64,000 nucleotides of DNA, from NCBI GenBank assembly GCA_964469905.1, contig CAYXZW010000003.1:75308-139307 (forward strand). Direction: 5' to 3'. Made by a program: the position numbers and the translations under genes. The notes under the pieces were generated by a model, which saw only the letters and a list, made by a program, of their open reading frames with translations, did not search any database and was not told the origin of the DNA. This document shows, one piece after another, positions 52,822 to 62,203 of this stretch. This DNA is from MVRV01 sp964469905. Its GTDB lineage: Bacteria; Desulfobacterota; Syntrophia; Syntrophales; Smithellaceae. Position 1 is the first letter of the stretch. Every line of letters starts with the position of its first letter.

Positions 52822-54890
52822 TACTTGCCTGTATTAACTTTCATCATGTTATCCATGTATAGGAAGTAATCATCGCCGCCGTATCTTAATTGCAGTATCC
52901 ACAGTGCATATTGTTTTTCTGCCGCCATGTTTTGCGCAGGAAGATAGTTGGCGGGAAATATCAGCAAAGGAATCTTCTCGACGGTAAAAATACTGGACAA
53001 ATGATTAACTGCTGCTGCTAATTTGGCCCACGGAAGTTTGTCCGGTTCTAATACAATTATTTTAATGCCGTTTAGTAAATCAGACAAGTTAAGCCCCATA
53101 TCCGATTGATTGACGACAAAAAAAGCCAATTGCTGTCCGTCAAAAGAAAGGCAATATGTGCGGCAATCCCTTTTGAATCCGGCTTTAATAAAAGAATTTT
53201 TGAGAGATGCCGATGGAATTTCCAGCCCCAGAGCTCCGAGCAGAAGACCGCCGGATGTATTTTCATAATTCTCTTTTAATTTAACCAAATCGGAAATTAC
53301 AGCTTCTCTTAATTCCCAGTTTGCCGGTAGCTTTTCCAGAGGAGATATTTTTTCAAAAAGAAGGTAGGAAAATATATCCAGAGAACTTTTGCGGGGATCA
53401 TCTAAATGACGGACAAAGCGGCCGAAGATACGGTCAATGATTTTATTTTCCGGTTGGTAATAGGTCATGACATGATCCACTTTAGCCGACGGAAAACGGA
53501 TGTAAGCGCTAATATATTGCGTGATTTGTTTTAATACCGACGGTCCGGGTAACCGGTTACCCATCTTTCTGGCTGCAAAGTGATGAATTATCCAGGAAGG
53601 TCCGTAAGCATGGACGAGGGCAATATGTCCGTATATTTTTCCGTTTTTCTCGTACACGAAATGTCGCGCGATATCCGGATTGTCCTGATATAATTTCCGG
53701 TAAGTTTCTTTAAAAGTTTCCCGATGAGGATGGAGATGCTCGTATTTTTCACCATAAATAAAGCCGGTATCGAAAAAAAATTCCCACAGTGCATCCATAT
53801 CCACTTCATTGGACACACGGGCGTTACTATCCAGATATGAACCAAGAATGTGGCTGAGCTTGCTGTAGGAAGGGATATTCATATCCAATATTGCCAGACC
53901 GCATTGTACAGAATTATCTTCCTGATTATCTCTGCGGTATACAACCTGAGCGGAACATTCAATTTTTATAATACCGGCATAAATTATTATTACATTCGGT
54001 ATAATCAATCCCGGTAAGAGAGTTTCTTCATCAATCTTATCCTTTATGGAAAAGCCGGCCGGAGAAATATCAAATATGTCGCGTTCCACGTTACCCTTGA
54101 AGAAGGGGTGCTTAAAACTCATCGAGAATGAAGGAACAATGTGTTGACGCGGATTGCGCGTTTCTCTTTTCGGAAACAATGACATTTGGTTGTTGAGAGG
54201 GATAAATACCATTCTGCCTTCGGGCAATTCCATATCATTGCGGATACATCTGCACAAACCGGAAAAAAGCTTTACACCATTTAGGGCCAGATTGATCAGG
54301 ACCGATTTTTCCTTATCGAATCCTTTCATGTTCCTATTTCCGGTTAATTTGATTCCCAATCCATTAGGAGCAAAGTCAATCAACAGGCCGGGGGCATTAA
54401 AATCTCCCTGAATCACTTTACAGGTTATGTCTGCACAGCGGTAGCGTTTTGTTCGGCGCTTTGTTATATAATAGCATTTTTCCGGAATAGTTATCTTAAT
54501 CTGATTATCTGTTTTGCTGATAATTTCGGTTGCTGCCAAAATTGTCGTATGTCCGTCCTCAATCATTAGATAAGAAGGTTTACATTTATCCAGATCAGCC
54601 GGATCATGCTCTATATCCAGCCGGCAGATGAGCTTATCTTTTATGCAAGGCTGGGGATACGCTTTAACTAAGATTTGATCGCTGTTTACATCATTATTAA
54701 AAAGAATAGAAATATGACCATCGGTAAAGTTGATATGATTTAATCTGTTGATCAGTTTTTTCTGATCCCACAGCTTTTGTATTCCCAGTTCATCGAATAG
54801 CTGGCCATGCTGGAAAATTCGCCGGGGCGCAAATTGAGTTGACGTGCTTTGTGCGGAAGCATTTGTGATATTATGATCTTTTTCCTTCAT
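52821..54890 (-). CDS. Double PilZ-domain protein with GNAT-like region
   Basis: From the ATG at 54890 (689 residues). The frame is open to 55079, but those residues look non-family. Residues ~20-140 resemble a YcgR-N-like domain. A first PilZ domain (~140-240) starts KRRTKRYRC, with the RxxxR-type c-di-GMP motif, and contains LLIDFAPNGLGIKL. A second PilZ-like domain follows (~255-375: IFDISPAGFSIKD). Residues ~400-540 resemble an N-acyl/GNAT transferase (YEKNGKIYGHIALVHAYGPSWIIHHFAARK). The last ~150 residues are unassigned. It is coupled to the hybrid kinase, suggesting c-di-GMP input to that pathway or a c-di-GMP-gated acyltransferase; both are inference. Confidence 0.75.
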   Translation of the reverse strand: MKEKDHNITNASAQSTSTQFAPRRIFQHGQLFDELGIQKLWDQKKLINRLNHINFTDGHISILFNNDVNSDQILVKAYPQPCIKDKLICRLDIEHDPADLDKCKPSYLMIEDGHTTILAATEIISKTDNQIKITIPEKCYYITKRRTKRYRCADITCKVIQGDFNAPGLLIDFAPNGLGIKLTGNRNMKGFDKEKSVLINLALNGVKLFSGLCRCIRNDMELPEGRMVFIPLNNQMSLFPKRETRNPRQHIVPSFSMSFKHPFFKGNVERDIFDISPAGFSIKDKIDEETLLPGLIIPNVIIIYAGIIKIECSAQVVYRRDNQEDNSVQCGLAILDMNIPSYSKLSHILGSYLDSNARVSNEVDMDALWEFFFDTGFIYGEKYEHLHPHRETFKETYRKLYQDNPDIARHFVYEKNGKIYGHIALVHAYGPSWIIHHFAARKMGNRLPGPSVLKQITQYISAYIRFPSAKVDHVMTYYQPENKIIDRIFGRFVRHLDDPRKSSLDIFSYLLFEKISPLEKLPANWELREAVISDLVKLKENYENTSGGLLLGALGLEIPSASLKNSFIKAGFKRDCRTYCLSFDGQQLAFFVVNQSDMGLNLSDLLNGIKIIVLEPDKLPWAKLAAAVNHLSSIFTVEKIPLLIFPANYLPAQNMAAEKQYALWILQLRYGGDDYFLYMDNMMKVNTGK

Positions 54891-55177
54891 CGCATTATCT
54901 CTTTTGTCATTTTTTATGAATGAGGATGAAGCAAGAACAAAAATAATTTTAATAATACATATCGCGTTAGTATATAACCGTGAATGTAAATGATTGTCAA
55001 TGACAAAGTGAATATTATCCGCTATTGGCAAATGAAATTCCGCTTTCAAAAAAACGAATACTAGACCGTAGCCATACAATGCCAGGCAGCCGGATTATTG
55101 CTCTTGAGCTTTCGAACCAAATTTGTAATTATACTATGTCCATAATCCATTGAATCTGCAACAAGGTTAAAGAACAG

Positions 55178-56815
55178 ATGAAAGAAATATTAATAGCCGC
55201 CAGCGGTATAATTTTATTTTTGATCGGCATGGTTCGCCTTTCCGCGACAGTCCGGAAAATTATTAACATTCGTATAAAACAATACATTAAATATGCAGTG
55301 GAGAAAACTCTCTATGGACTCTTCGCCGGCGCTGTTTCTACTGTTTTATTTCAAAGTTCATCTGCTGCCATTGCTTTGACGATAGGTCTGGTGAGTGCCG
55401 GACTGGTCAGCTTTAACAGCTCTCTGGCCATTATCCTGGGCGCCGATATCGGTACTACATTAACTGCTCAATTTGTAATATGGAGATTTACCGAAATATC
55501 ACCAATCTTCATTTCCATAGGCGGGCTTCTGTGGTTAATCTGCCGCGACAGATGGAAAATTGCCGGCGAAATGATTTTCTATTTTGGCCTTATTTTTTTT
55601 GGTCTGGAGCTGATTAATCTGGCGGTCCAACCATTAAAAAGCTCACCTGGCTTTCTGAATTTCTTTGCTCACACCCGGAATCCGCTTTTTGGTATTGGTC
55701 TGGGAATAGTTGTCACCGGGATTGTCCATGCATCGGCTATTCCCATAGGCATTTTAGTTCTGCTGGCTCAGCAGGATGTTGTTGCCCTGGAAAATGCTTT
55801 GCCGGTTATTATGGGGGCAAATATCGGCACAACTGTTACGGCTCTTCTTGTTGGCACGGTCGGCACAGTAAGCGGTAAAAGAAGCGCCATGTCTCATCTG
55901 GTTTTCAAATGTGCCGGTGTTTTGCTTGTCCTGATATTTATGCCTTATTTTCTGGCATTATTACGGATTCTTTCTTCCAGTGTGGCCCAGCAGATCGTTC
56001 TGAGCCATTTTTTACTGAATTTGCTCATTGTGCTTGTTTTTGTTTTTTTCTTAAAACCTTTTGCCCGCTTGATGAATAAAATAATACCAGGCCTTGATGA
56101 TCCTCTGCCGCTCTGGCCGGAGTTTCTTGATCCGAATCATTTGTCCAATGCGGAATCGGCCTTGGGGGATGTGCAAAAAGAGTTACAGCGGGAGATGATT
56201 ATTGTGCAAAAAATGTTTGCCAGCAGCATTAATTTGATCGCCTGTCCGCAAGAAGGTAAAAGAAGAGATATTGCATATATTGAAATGCTGGTTAATAATT
56301 TACGCACACAAATAATTAAATTCTTATGGCAAATATCAGCGCAGCGCCTTTCCGCCAAGCTTTCTCAGAAGCTTTTTACTTATACGGCAATTGCTAATGA
56401 TATAGAAAGCATCGGCAACCATATAGTCTGGATAACAGATCTGATCATCCAAAAGGCCGCCAAAAAAATCAAGTTCAGCGAAAACGGTGAGCGAGAGATA
56501 GCGGAGATTATTGATTTAGTGAGCCGTAATCTTGATGACGCCACGACGATTATTGCCTTACGGGACGAACAAAAAATCAGGGGCATTATCACGAGGGAAG
56601 AGGAAGTAGATGTCAAAGTAAAGGATTCCCGCGAAAGCCACATCAAGCGTTTTCATCAACGGCTATGTCAAGCCGAAGCAGGACCGTTTTTTGTGGAGAT
56701 GCTCATTCATCTGGAGCGCATCTCTGACCACTGCAACAATATTGCCGAATACATATTGGACATTAAAGAAAAGCAGCATGAGGAGGAACTGATTGATCAA
56801 AAAGCAGAGAGGTAA
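55178..56815 (+). CDS. Na/Pi cotransporter family protein with PhoU-like C-terminus
   Basis: A 545-residue protein of the NptA/PF02690 family. Eight or more hydrophobic segments cover residues 1-310, with the repeated QSSSA-type motif (FQSSSAAIALTIG) in the first repeat and the HASAIPIGILVLLAQQ plus GANIGTTVTALL elements in the second. The C-terminal ~220 residues are helical and PhoU-like (NDIESIGNHIVWITDL, LERISDHCNNIAEYIL). Such proteins import phosphate with sodium or affect phosphate homeostasis. It is divergent from the PilZ gene. Confidence 0.92.
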   Translation: MKEILIAASGIILFLIGMVRLSATVRKIINIRIKQYIKYAVEKTLYGLFAGAVSTVLFQSSSAAIALTIGLVSAGLVSFNSSLAIILGADIGTTLTAQFVIWRFTEISPIFISIGGLLWLICRDRWKIAGEMIFYFGLIFFGLELINLAVQPLKSSPGFLNFFAHTRNPLFGIGLGIVVTGIVHASAIPIGILVLLAQQDVVALENALPVIMGANIGTTVTALLVGTVGTVSGKRSAMSHLVFKCAGVLLVLIFMPYFLALLRILSSSVAQQIVLSHFLLNLLIVLVFVFFLKPFARLMNKIIPGLDDPLPLWPEFLDPNHLSNAESALGDVQKELQREMIIVQKMFASSINLIACPQEGKRRDIAYIEMLVNNLRTQIIKFLWQISAQRLSAKLSQKLFTYTAIANDIESIGNHIVWITDLIIQKAAKKIKFSENGEREIAEIIDLVSRNLDDATTIIALRDEQKIRGIITREEEVDVKVKDSRESHIKRFHQRLCQAEAGPFFVEMLIHLERISDHCNNIAEYILDIKEKQHEEELIDQKAER

Positions 56816-57048
56816 TGGGGGGAAATATAACTCTTTGCCTGATGCGTCTGATAATTTTTCCGCAAAGAGATCTTTTTCTGTCGCAAACAAGGGGCGATTA
56901 GAGAGTATTGATAGTTGCCGCATATATGTCGGCTGGTTTAGTTGACATCATCCGGTCGATCTTTCATAAAAAAGTATTGCTCTAATTTGCAAAATCTTTT
57001 ATAATCCAAAGACTTATTATTAAAAAGATAAGGCAAGGAGGGATCACA

Positions 57049-57567
57049 ATGAATAAGAGAATGAGTGCTTTGAAATTTGCACTGGAAAATGAATGTAAGG
57101 AATATGAGTTTTACATGGATAATGCTCGCAGAACGAAAAATCTGGCCGGGAAAAATATGTTCAAACAAATTGCCGGTGAAGAAAAGGAGCATTACGAGGT
57201 ATTAAAGAAACTGCATGACAAATGGGAAAAACAACAGCAGTGGCCCGCAAGTGTTCCCTTGAAAGTCAAAAAATCTCTGGCGGATAGTATTTTAAAGGCG
57301 ATGGCCGGTAAGAAGTCATCCCGCATCAAAGGTAATGAAGACGACTTAAAAGCTATTCGGACGGCGATTGATTTTGAGGCCAGAGGAGTGGATCTGTACA
57401 CAAAATTGGAAAAGGGAAGCACCGACCCGAAGGAAAAAGCTTTTTTTAAGTTAATTGCCGATATTGAACGGGCGCATTTTCTTTCCTTGCGGCAGACCGA
57501 GGAATTTCTGACCGATCCCGTATCCTGGTATCAGAATGCCGAGAAAACATCGCTCGACGGAGCATGA
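57049..57567 (+). CDS. Ferritin-like (rubrerythrin-type di-iron) domain protein
   Basis: A 172-residue ferritin-like protein with two helix-pair halves. Candidate iron ligands appear as FALENECKEYEFY and IAGEEKEHYEVL in the first half and IDFEARGVDLY with IADIERAHFLSL in the second. These are the E...ExxH-type pairs of rubrerythrins. The rubredoxin domain of true rubrerythrin is missing. A likely role is peroxide or oxygen protection in an anaerobe. AAGGAGGG precedes the ATG; MSALKF at 57061 is an alternative start. It converges on the ABC-F gene with a 7-base gap. Confidence 0.88.
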   Translation: MNKRMSALKFALENECKEYEFYMDNARRTKNLAGKNMFKQIAGEEKEHYEVLKKLHDKWEKQQQWPASVPLKVKKSLADSILKAMAGKKSSRIKGNEDDLKAIRTAIDFEARGVDLYTKLEKGSTDPKEKAFFKLIADIERAHFLSLRQTEEFLTDPVSWYQNAEKTSLDGA

Positions 57568-57574
57568 GTTCAGG

Positions 57575-59548
57575 TTATTGCTGATTGGACGCATTCTCCG
57601 CATTGGCAGCATCCAATTGTTCCAGCTGGAAATGTAATTCTGTCCAGATATTGTAGGAATTCTCGAGTTCGGAATTGATCTCTTTCAATTCCTTATTTAG
57701 ATTCTTAATCTGATTTACATCTTTATGTGTTTGCGGATCACACAGGGCGGTTTCATGTTGTGTCTTCTTTGCTTCTAATAATTCAATTTTTTTCTCTACG
57801 GCGGCCAGTTCTTTTTTCCAGACATTTTTTGTTTTCCCTAAACGGTTGCGCTCTTCGGCTTCCAGTCTTTTTTGCTCTTTGCTTTTAAATGCCTGCTCTT
57901 TATCCGGCAGGCCCGTTTTGTCTTCATCTTTTATAGCTGTCAGCTCGGAGCGTTTTTCAATGAAGTAAGAGTAATTGCCCTGATAGTAGTGGAGTGCTCC
58001 GTCTTTTAATTCAAATACTTTATTGACCAGCCGATCCAGAAAGTAGCGGTCATGGGAAACAATGGCCACCGTTCCATGATAGTTGATCAGGGCATCCTGA
58101 AAAATGTCTTTAGTCTTCAGATCAAGATGGTTTGTCGGTTCATCCAGGATGAGAAAATTGGTATCCAGCAAAAGGAGTTTTAGCAGGGCCAGTCTTGATT
58201 TTTCGCCCCCGGAGAGCACGGAAACCTGTTTATAAATATCATCACCGGAAAAAAGAAACGCGCCCAGTAAATTGCGTTTTTCCTGATCGGACGCAAGCGA
58301 GGGGACGCTTCCGACTTCTTCCCAGATGGTTCTGTCGTAGTTTAGATTTTCCGAACTTTCCTGGGAATAGAAAGCCATATTTACATCATTGCCGTATTGA
58401 ACCAAGCCTGCCGATGGTTTTTCGCTTAAGCCCAGCAGGCGAGATAATGTTGATTTGCCGGAGCCGTTAACACCGACGAATGCCACTTTGTCGCCGCGAA
58501 ACAGGGTAAAGTTATAATTGTTGATAACGTTCAGGCTACCGTAACTGTGATTAAGATCAGATACCTTCACCACTTCTTTAGCGCTTTTTTTGCCTTCCGG
58601 GAATTTCATTGTGACTGTTCTAGTTTTGGCTGCAAGCTCGATGGCCTCAAACTTTTCGAGCATTTTGATGCGGCTCTGAACCTGGCTGGCCTTTGTTGCC
58701 TTGTAACGGAAGCGTTCCACGAATTCTTCAATTTTCTTGATTTGTGCCCTTTGCAGTTCCTGCTCTTTTTTTAAGGCTGCGTGGCGACGTTCCTTCTCCC
58801 GGAGATAGTGCGAATAGTTTCCTTTATAGAGATGAATGTGGCGCGCAGCCAGTTCGGCAATTTGGGTGACAATTTTATCGAGAAAAAAACGGTCATGAGA
58901 AATTACAATGATTGTGCCCGGATATTCTCGTAGATAGCTCTCCAACCACTCCATGCTTTCCGTGTCCAGATGGTTGGTCGGTTCATCCAGCAGCATGATG
59001 TCCGGCTGCGCCAGAAGAATCGAAGCCAGTAAGATACGCATTTTCCAGCCGCCGGAAAAGAGTGAGCAATTGCGGGTAAAGTCAGTTTCCTTAAAGCCGA
59101 AGCCTTTGAGAATTTGCTTGGCTCTGGCTTCAAAAGCGTAACCGTCCCGGGCATTGAAATGGGACATCTCTGTAGAATATGCTTTGGCTATCCTGTTATA
59201 TTCCGCGGTATGTTGTTTGACCCGGGACAATTGCTGCTCCAGGGTTTTTATCGATTCCTCGAGCGCGGCCATCCCGCTTTTATTCTTCAAAAAGTCGATT
59301 AAATTGACGGGTTCCAGTTCCACCAGATCCTGGGGCAGGTAGCCGATTGTTTTCTGCTTGCGGTTAGGGATGTCAATCACGCCGGTATCCGGATGAACTT
59401 GCTCCAGGATCGCCCGAAAGAGTGTGGTTTTCCCCGTTCCGTTGTCGCCGACCAGACCGATGCAGCTTTTCGGATGGATTGTCCAGTTAATATTATCAAA
59501 CAACTTATTTTCTAAAAAAGATAAGCTGACGTTTCTGAGATAAATCAT
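57575..59548 (-). CDS. ABC-F family ATP-binding cassette protein
   Basis: A 657-residue soluble protein with two ABC domains and no membrane part. The first Walker A is GDNGTGKTTL and its signature region FSGGWKMRILLA; the linker (PtIM-like, ~240-320) is rich in charged residues. The second Walker A is GVNGSGKSTLSRLLG with LSGGEKSRLALLKLLL and LDEPTNHLDLKT. The C-terminal ~110 residues form a coiled coil (LEAEERNRLGKTKNVW to the end), like the Uup/YheS CTD. ABC-F proteins act on the ribosome E site or in resistance; this looks like the housekeeping YheS/Uup type. GGGAG precedes the start. Confidence 0.94.
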   Translation of the reverse strand: MIYLRNVSLSFLENKLFDNINWTIHPKSCIGLVGDNGTGKTTLFRAILEQVHPDTGVIDIPNRKQKTIGYLPQDLVELEPVNLIDFLKNKSGMAALEESIKTLEQQLSRVKQHTAEYNRIAKAYSTEMSHFNARDGYAFEARAKQILKGFGFKETDFTRNCSLFSGGWKMRILLASILLAQPDIMLLDEPTNHLDTESMEWLESYLREYPGTIIVISHDRFFLDKIVTQIAELAARHIHLYKGNYSHYLREKERRHAALKKEQELQRAQIKKIEEFVERFRYKATKASQVQSRIKMLEKFEAIELAAKTRTVTMKFPEGKKSAKEVVKVSDLNHSYGSLNVINNYNFTLFRGDKVAFVGVNGSGKSTLSRLLGLSEKPSAGLVQYGNDVNMAFYSQESSENLNYDRTIWEEVGSVPSLASDQEKRNLLGAFLFSGDDIYKQVSVLSGGEKSRLALLKLLLLDTNFLILDEPTNHLDLKTKDIFQDALINYHGTVAIVSHDRYFLDRLVNKVFELKDGALHYYQGNYSYFIEKRSELTAIKDEDKTGLPDKEQAFKSKEQKRLEAEERNRLGKTKNVWKKELAAVEKKIELLEAKKTQHETALCDPQTHKDVNQIKNLNKELKEINSELENSYNIWTELHFQLEQLDAANAENASNQQ

Positions 59549-59631
59549 TTAGTCTCCCGCTGATAAACCTGCGGGTATATAGGAGAAATATATTGAACTG
59601 TCAAATGATAATAATGTGCTCTTTTTATACC

Positions 59632-60279
59632 TTATTCGTACTGTTCGAGGAATTGGTGCAAGGCAGTCTTCAACCAGGCAAAAGATTCCTGGCTGGTAAC
59701 AATAAACAGAAAGCCGCTGATGTTTTTCTCGTTAAACTCGAATACTGTCCTTAAAACAATGGCCAGATTGTCCGGATCAAAGAGGCTGCCGGACACTATC
59801 TCGTGATTGCTTTTTTCAATGACAACGCGGGGTGGGGAGTAAGTAATGATGTCGCCCAGAAGTTCAGCTATTTTACCTACGCAAGCGCCGATCAAAATAT
59901 TGCCGACTTCCCGAAATGTCTCTTTTTCCAATTCATAAATGGGATCTGATTCAAAAATTTCATCACCGCCGTCAAAAAGAGAAATCATTTTTTTTCCCGT
60001 TGTGGAAGGGAAAATTAAAAAAGCGTTGCCTTGGAATTTGCCCCAGAAATTTTGTTCCACAACGGTTACTTTATGGTAGTTTTTGATCTCCTTGTTAATA
60101 TATGGCGGAAGATCAGATGCTGGGAGTAGTTTAATATAAGGAACGCTGAGGATAACAAAAATATCTATATATTCGGCCAGATCAGACGCGGCACGACCAA
60201 AAGCGATATTCATGATCTCCTGAAGGATATCAGTTTCTTCGGCGGTAATCATCTCTTTAGTTTCATTGTTCTTCAGCAT
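59632..60279 (-). CDS. CheC-like (CheC/CheX/FliY family) phosphatase
   Basis: A 215-residue protein with two copies of the CheC active-site pattern (acidic/Ser-x3-E-x2-N...P): DILQEIMNIAFG followed by ILSVP, and ETFREVGNILIG followed by YSPP. In CheC such helices dephosphorylate CheY-P. The start is 3 bases after the stop of a CheY-like gene, so the two are co-transcribed and probably form a phosphatase/response-regulator pair. No cheA, cheW or receptor gene is in the window, so it may serve a non-chemotactic pathway. Confidence 0.85.
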   Translation of the reverse strand: MLKNNETKEMITAEETDILQEIMNIAFGRAASDLAEYIDIFVILSVPYIKLLPASDLPPYINKEIKNYHKVTVVEQNFWGKFQGNAFLIFPSTTGKKMISLFDGGDEIFESDPIYELEKETFREVGNILIGACVGKIAELLGDIITYSPPRVVIEKSNHEIVSGSLFDPDNLAIVLRTVFEFNEKNISGFLFIVTSQESFAWLKTALHQFLEQYE

Positions 60280-60282
60280 AAT

Positions 60283-60663
60283 CTATCCCTGCTTCGCCAG
60301 AACATCGGCTGCTTCTTTGATGGCCGCTGCTATTGATTCCTTTGACGGCGGTTTCTTTAATAACGAAAAAGCACCCAAATCATGGGCTTTGGCAACTGCC
60401 TTTACCTGCACATCGGCAGTAACAATGATAACAATTGCTTTGGGATCCAGCTTAATAATTTCTGTCAAAGCCTGAAAGCCGTTCATAACCGGCATGGTTA
60501 AATCCATGAAAGTAATATCTGGCTTAATTTCCTGATATTTTTCCAGACCTATTTGACCATCAGCCGCATCAAACAATTCGTAGTCTTTGTCTTTCGGAAT
60601 ACAGCTCTTTATGATTTTTATGGAGATGGGCGAATCGTCAACTATTAATATCTTTTTGATCAT
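60283..60663 (-). CDS. Stand-alone CheY-like response regulator
   Basis: A 126-residue single REC domain. The acidic pair is in LIVDDSPIS, the phosphorylatable Asp in DITFMDLTMPVMNG (about residue 56), the conserved Thr in IVTADVQ and the Lys in LLKKPPSKES. There is no output domain. It is the first gene of a two-gene unit with the CheC-like gene. It lies 108 bases downstream of the PAS-GGDEF gene on the same strand and could share its transcript. Confidence 0.93.
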   Translation of the reverse strand: MIKKILIVDDSPISIKIIKSCIPKDKDYELFDAADGQIGLEKYQEIKPDITFMDLTMPVMNGFQALTEIIKLDPKAIVIIVTADVQVKAVAKAHDLGAFSLLKKPPSKESIAAAIKEAADVLAKQG

Positions 60664-60771
60664 AAAAACCTCTACTCCCAGGATGGCCTATTCACGTCGC
60701 GCCATTAGTATAATTGCTCAGCGGAAAAACTCAGACTTGCTTCACCTTGTTTTTTAAAATTGTTTCCGTTT

Positions 60772-61698
60772 TCATGTCTGGGCTACCACACAATTGCGTC
60801 CCGCATTCTTGGCGGCATAAAGTCCCATATCCGCCTTTTTCAGGAGCATATCTGCTGTAGTCGTTTCTTCATTTAAAGTCGATACTCCGAGACTGATAGT
60901 TACGTCAACTCTCGTGTCTTGATAGCAGTATGGATTCTGAGAAATTTTCTGCCGGAACCTTTCGGCTAGATTAGCTGCCTGTTCGATAGAAGTTTCCGGC
61001 AACAGGCAGCAGAACTCTTCTCCTCCGTAACGGGCGAAAATGTCATGGCTTCTGAGGTTCTGTTCAATTGTTGTGGCAATTTGCTGTAGAATAAAGTCGC
61101 CGCACTGATGGCCATAAGTATCGTTGACTCGTTTGAAATAATCGATGTCCAACATGATCATACTCAGCGGATGGCCGTAACGCTTGTATCTTTCAATTTC
61201 TTCTTTTAAGCTTATTTCCAGACTGCGGCGATTGTGCATTCCGGTTAAAGAATCTATTAAGTTCAGCTCCATGAGCTTTTGCTCGAAATTGACTGTTTCC
61301 GTAACATCATGAACTGCAATGAAAATAAATGCAATGGAGCCATCCTCATTGCGCAAAGGTCCCATTGTACAGTTTTGCTGCATGAAATCAAATTGGGAAT
61401 CAAAAGAACTTATAGGCTTAAAAGGAAATAAATAGTGATGCAATTTTTGAGAAAAAAAACAAAAATTACCGAAAGTAAGAACTGCTTTACAGTTATTCAT
61501 GAAACGTGGATGTTTTAAATTAGGAAAACTTTCAAAAACCACTGACCCGGTTATCTTATCAGGATTAATACCGCTATGCAGCTGCATCCAGCGGTTCCAA
61601 TGGCGGATGCGTAAATCTTTATCCAGAACGACCAGGCCGATATCAACCATTTCAAATATCTGGAAAAAAATCATTGAATTTTCTCTGCTTTCGTCCAT
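60772..61698 (-). CDS. PAS-GGDEF diguanylate cyclase
   Basis: A 308-residue cytoplasmic protein. A PAS domain (~10-135: FEMVDIGLVVLDKDLRIRHWN) is linked by a short helix to a GGDEF domain (~140-305: DSLTGMHNRRSLE). The active site is GGEEF, a functional variant. The inhibitory I-site RxxD is RSHD, located five residues before it, so product feedback is expected. It makes c-di-GMP in response to a PAS-sensed cue. PilZ and CheY/CheC-type genes nearby could act downstream, though nothing in the sequence proves a link. Confidence 0.93.
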   Translation of the reverse strand: MDESRENSMIFFQIFEMVDIGLVVLDKDLRIRHWNRWMQLHSGINPDKITGSVVFESFPNLKHPRFMNNCKAVLTFGNFCFFSQKLHHYLFPFKPISSFDSQFDFMQQNCTMGPLRNEDGSIAFIFIAVHDVTETVNFEQKLMELNLIDSLTGMHNRRSLEISLKEEIERYKRYGHPLSMIMLDIDYFKRVNDTYGHQCGDFILQQIATTIEQNLRSHDIFARYGGEEFCCLLPETSIEQAANLAERFRQKISQNPYCYQDTRVDVTISLGVSTLNEETTTADMLLKKADMGLYAAKNAGRNCVVAQT

Positions 61699-61987
61699 AT
61701 TCGCAATGTGTCACTTTTCAATTAATTAGAAATCGCTGTCGAATATTAATTTTGATGACTTGATAAGACATTTCTTCCGTATGGATTAACTATAGGAAGT
61801 CCGGACTGGCATGTCAAGATGATTTTGGCACAAGATCATTAAGATGTTAACTGATAGGGGTGGACGGCGAGGATGAAGTGAGAGAAAGTGCACAGGTTGA
61901 GACTTAAAGATAAATGGAGGAAGGACAAAGCATCCAAACGGGCTACTTGCCCTGCAAGAAGGCTTTGTCAGAGCCTGTTTTGCGTTT

Positions 61988-62171
61988 TTACTATTCTTTC
62001 ATTCCCATAAGCTTTTGGCCATTTTCTTCTTTGATTCAAAGCCAGTCAGTGCCGTAAATATGAACCGCTGCTAATGGGGGACGCCTCCGCCGTGTCACGT
62101 CCCGGGGCCGTGCAGGCCGGCGGTCCATTGCTGCACTAACTTGGCAACCTTGGGCCGCTTGGCCTGCCGGG
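61988..62171 (-). pseudogene. Decayed partial duplicate of the 3' end of the abfD-type gene
   Basis: This stretch matches 62201-62384 base by base at about 80% or more by eye, beginning with an identical 3' end (ACTATTCTTTCATTCCCATA on the + strand at 61990, versus 62203). Read like abfD it has an in-frame TGA for the Trp of PGTWHG, a TAG within the next ten codons and a 1-base deletion near the end. Only about 60 codons survive. It lies directly downstream of the intact gene with an offset of 213 bases, so it is a tandem relic. Confidence 0.85.
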
Positions 62172-62203
62172 GGGGGATTCTTCCTTGTCCGTTTTGTGCT
62201 TTA

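Noticed and set aside
54891..55079. N-terminal extension of the PilZ protein with a hydrophobic stretch (possible membrane anchor)
   Set aside because: The stretch is short, uneven and AT-driven, and the ATG at 54890 begins the family-like region. A membrane anchor was therefore not claimed.
61810..61850. Sigma-54-like element TGGCAC followed by CATT
   Set aside because: The -12 element does not match TTGC and no + strand gene follows; the nearest + strand coding sequence is absent.
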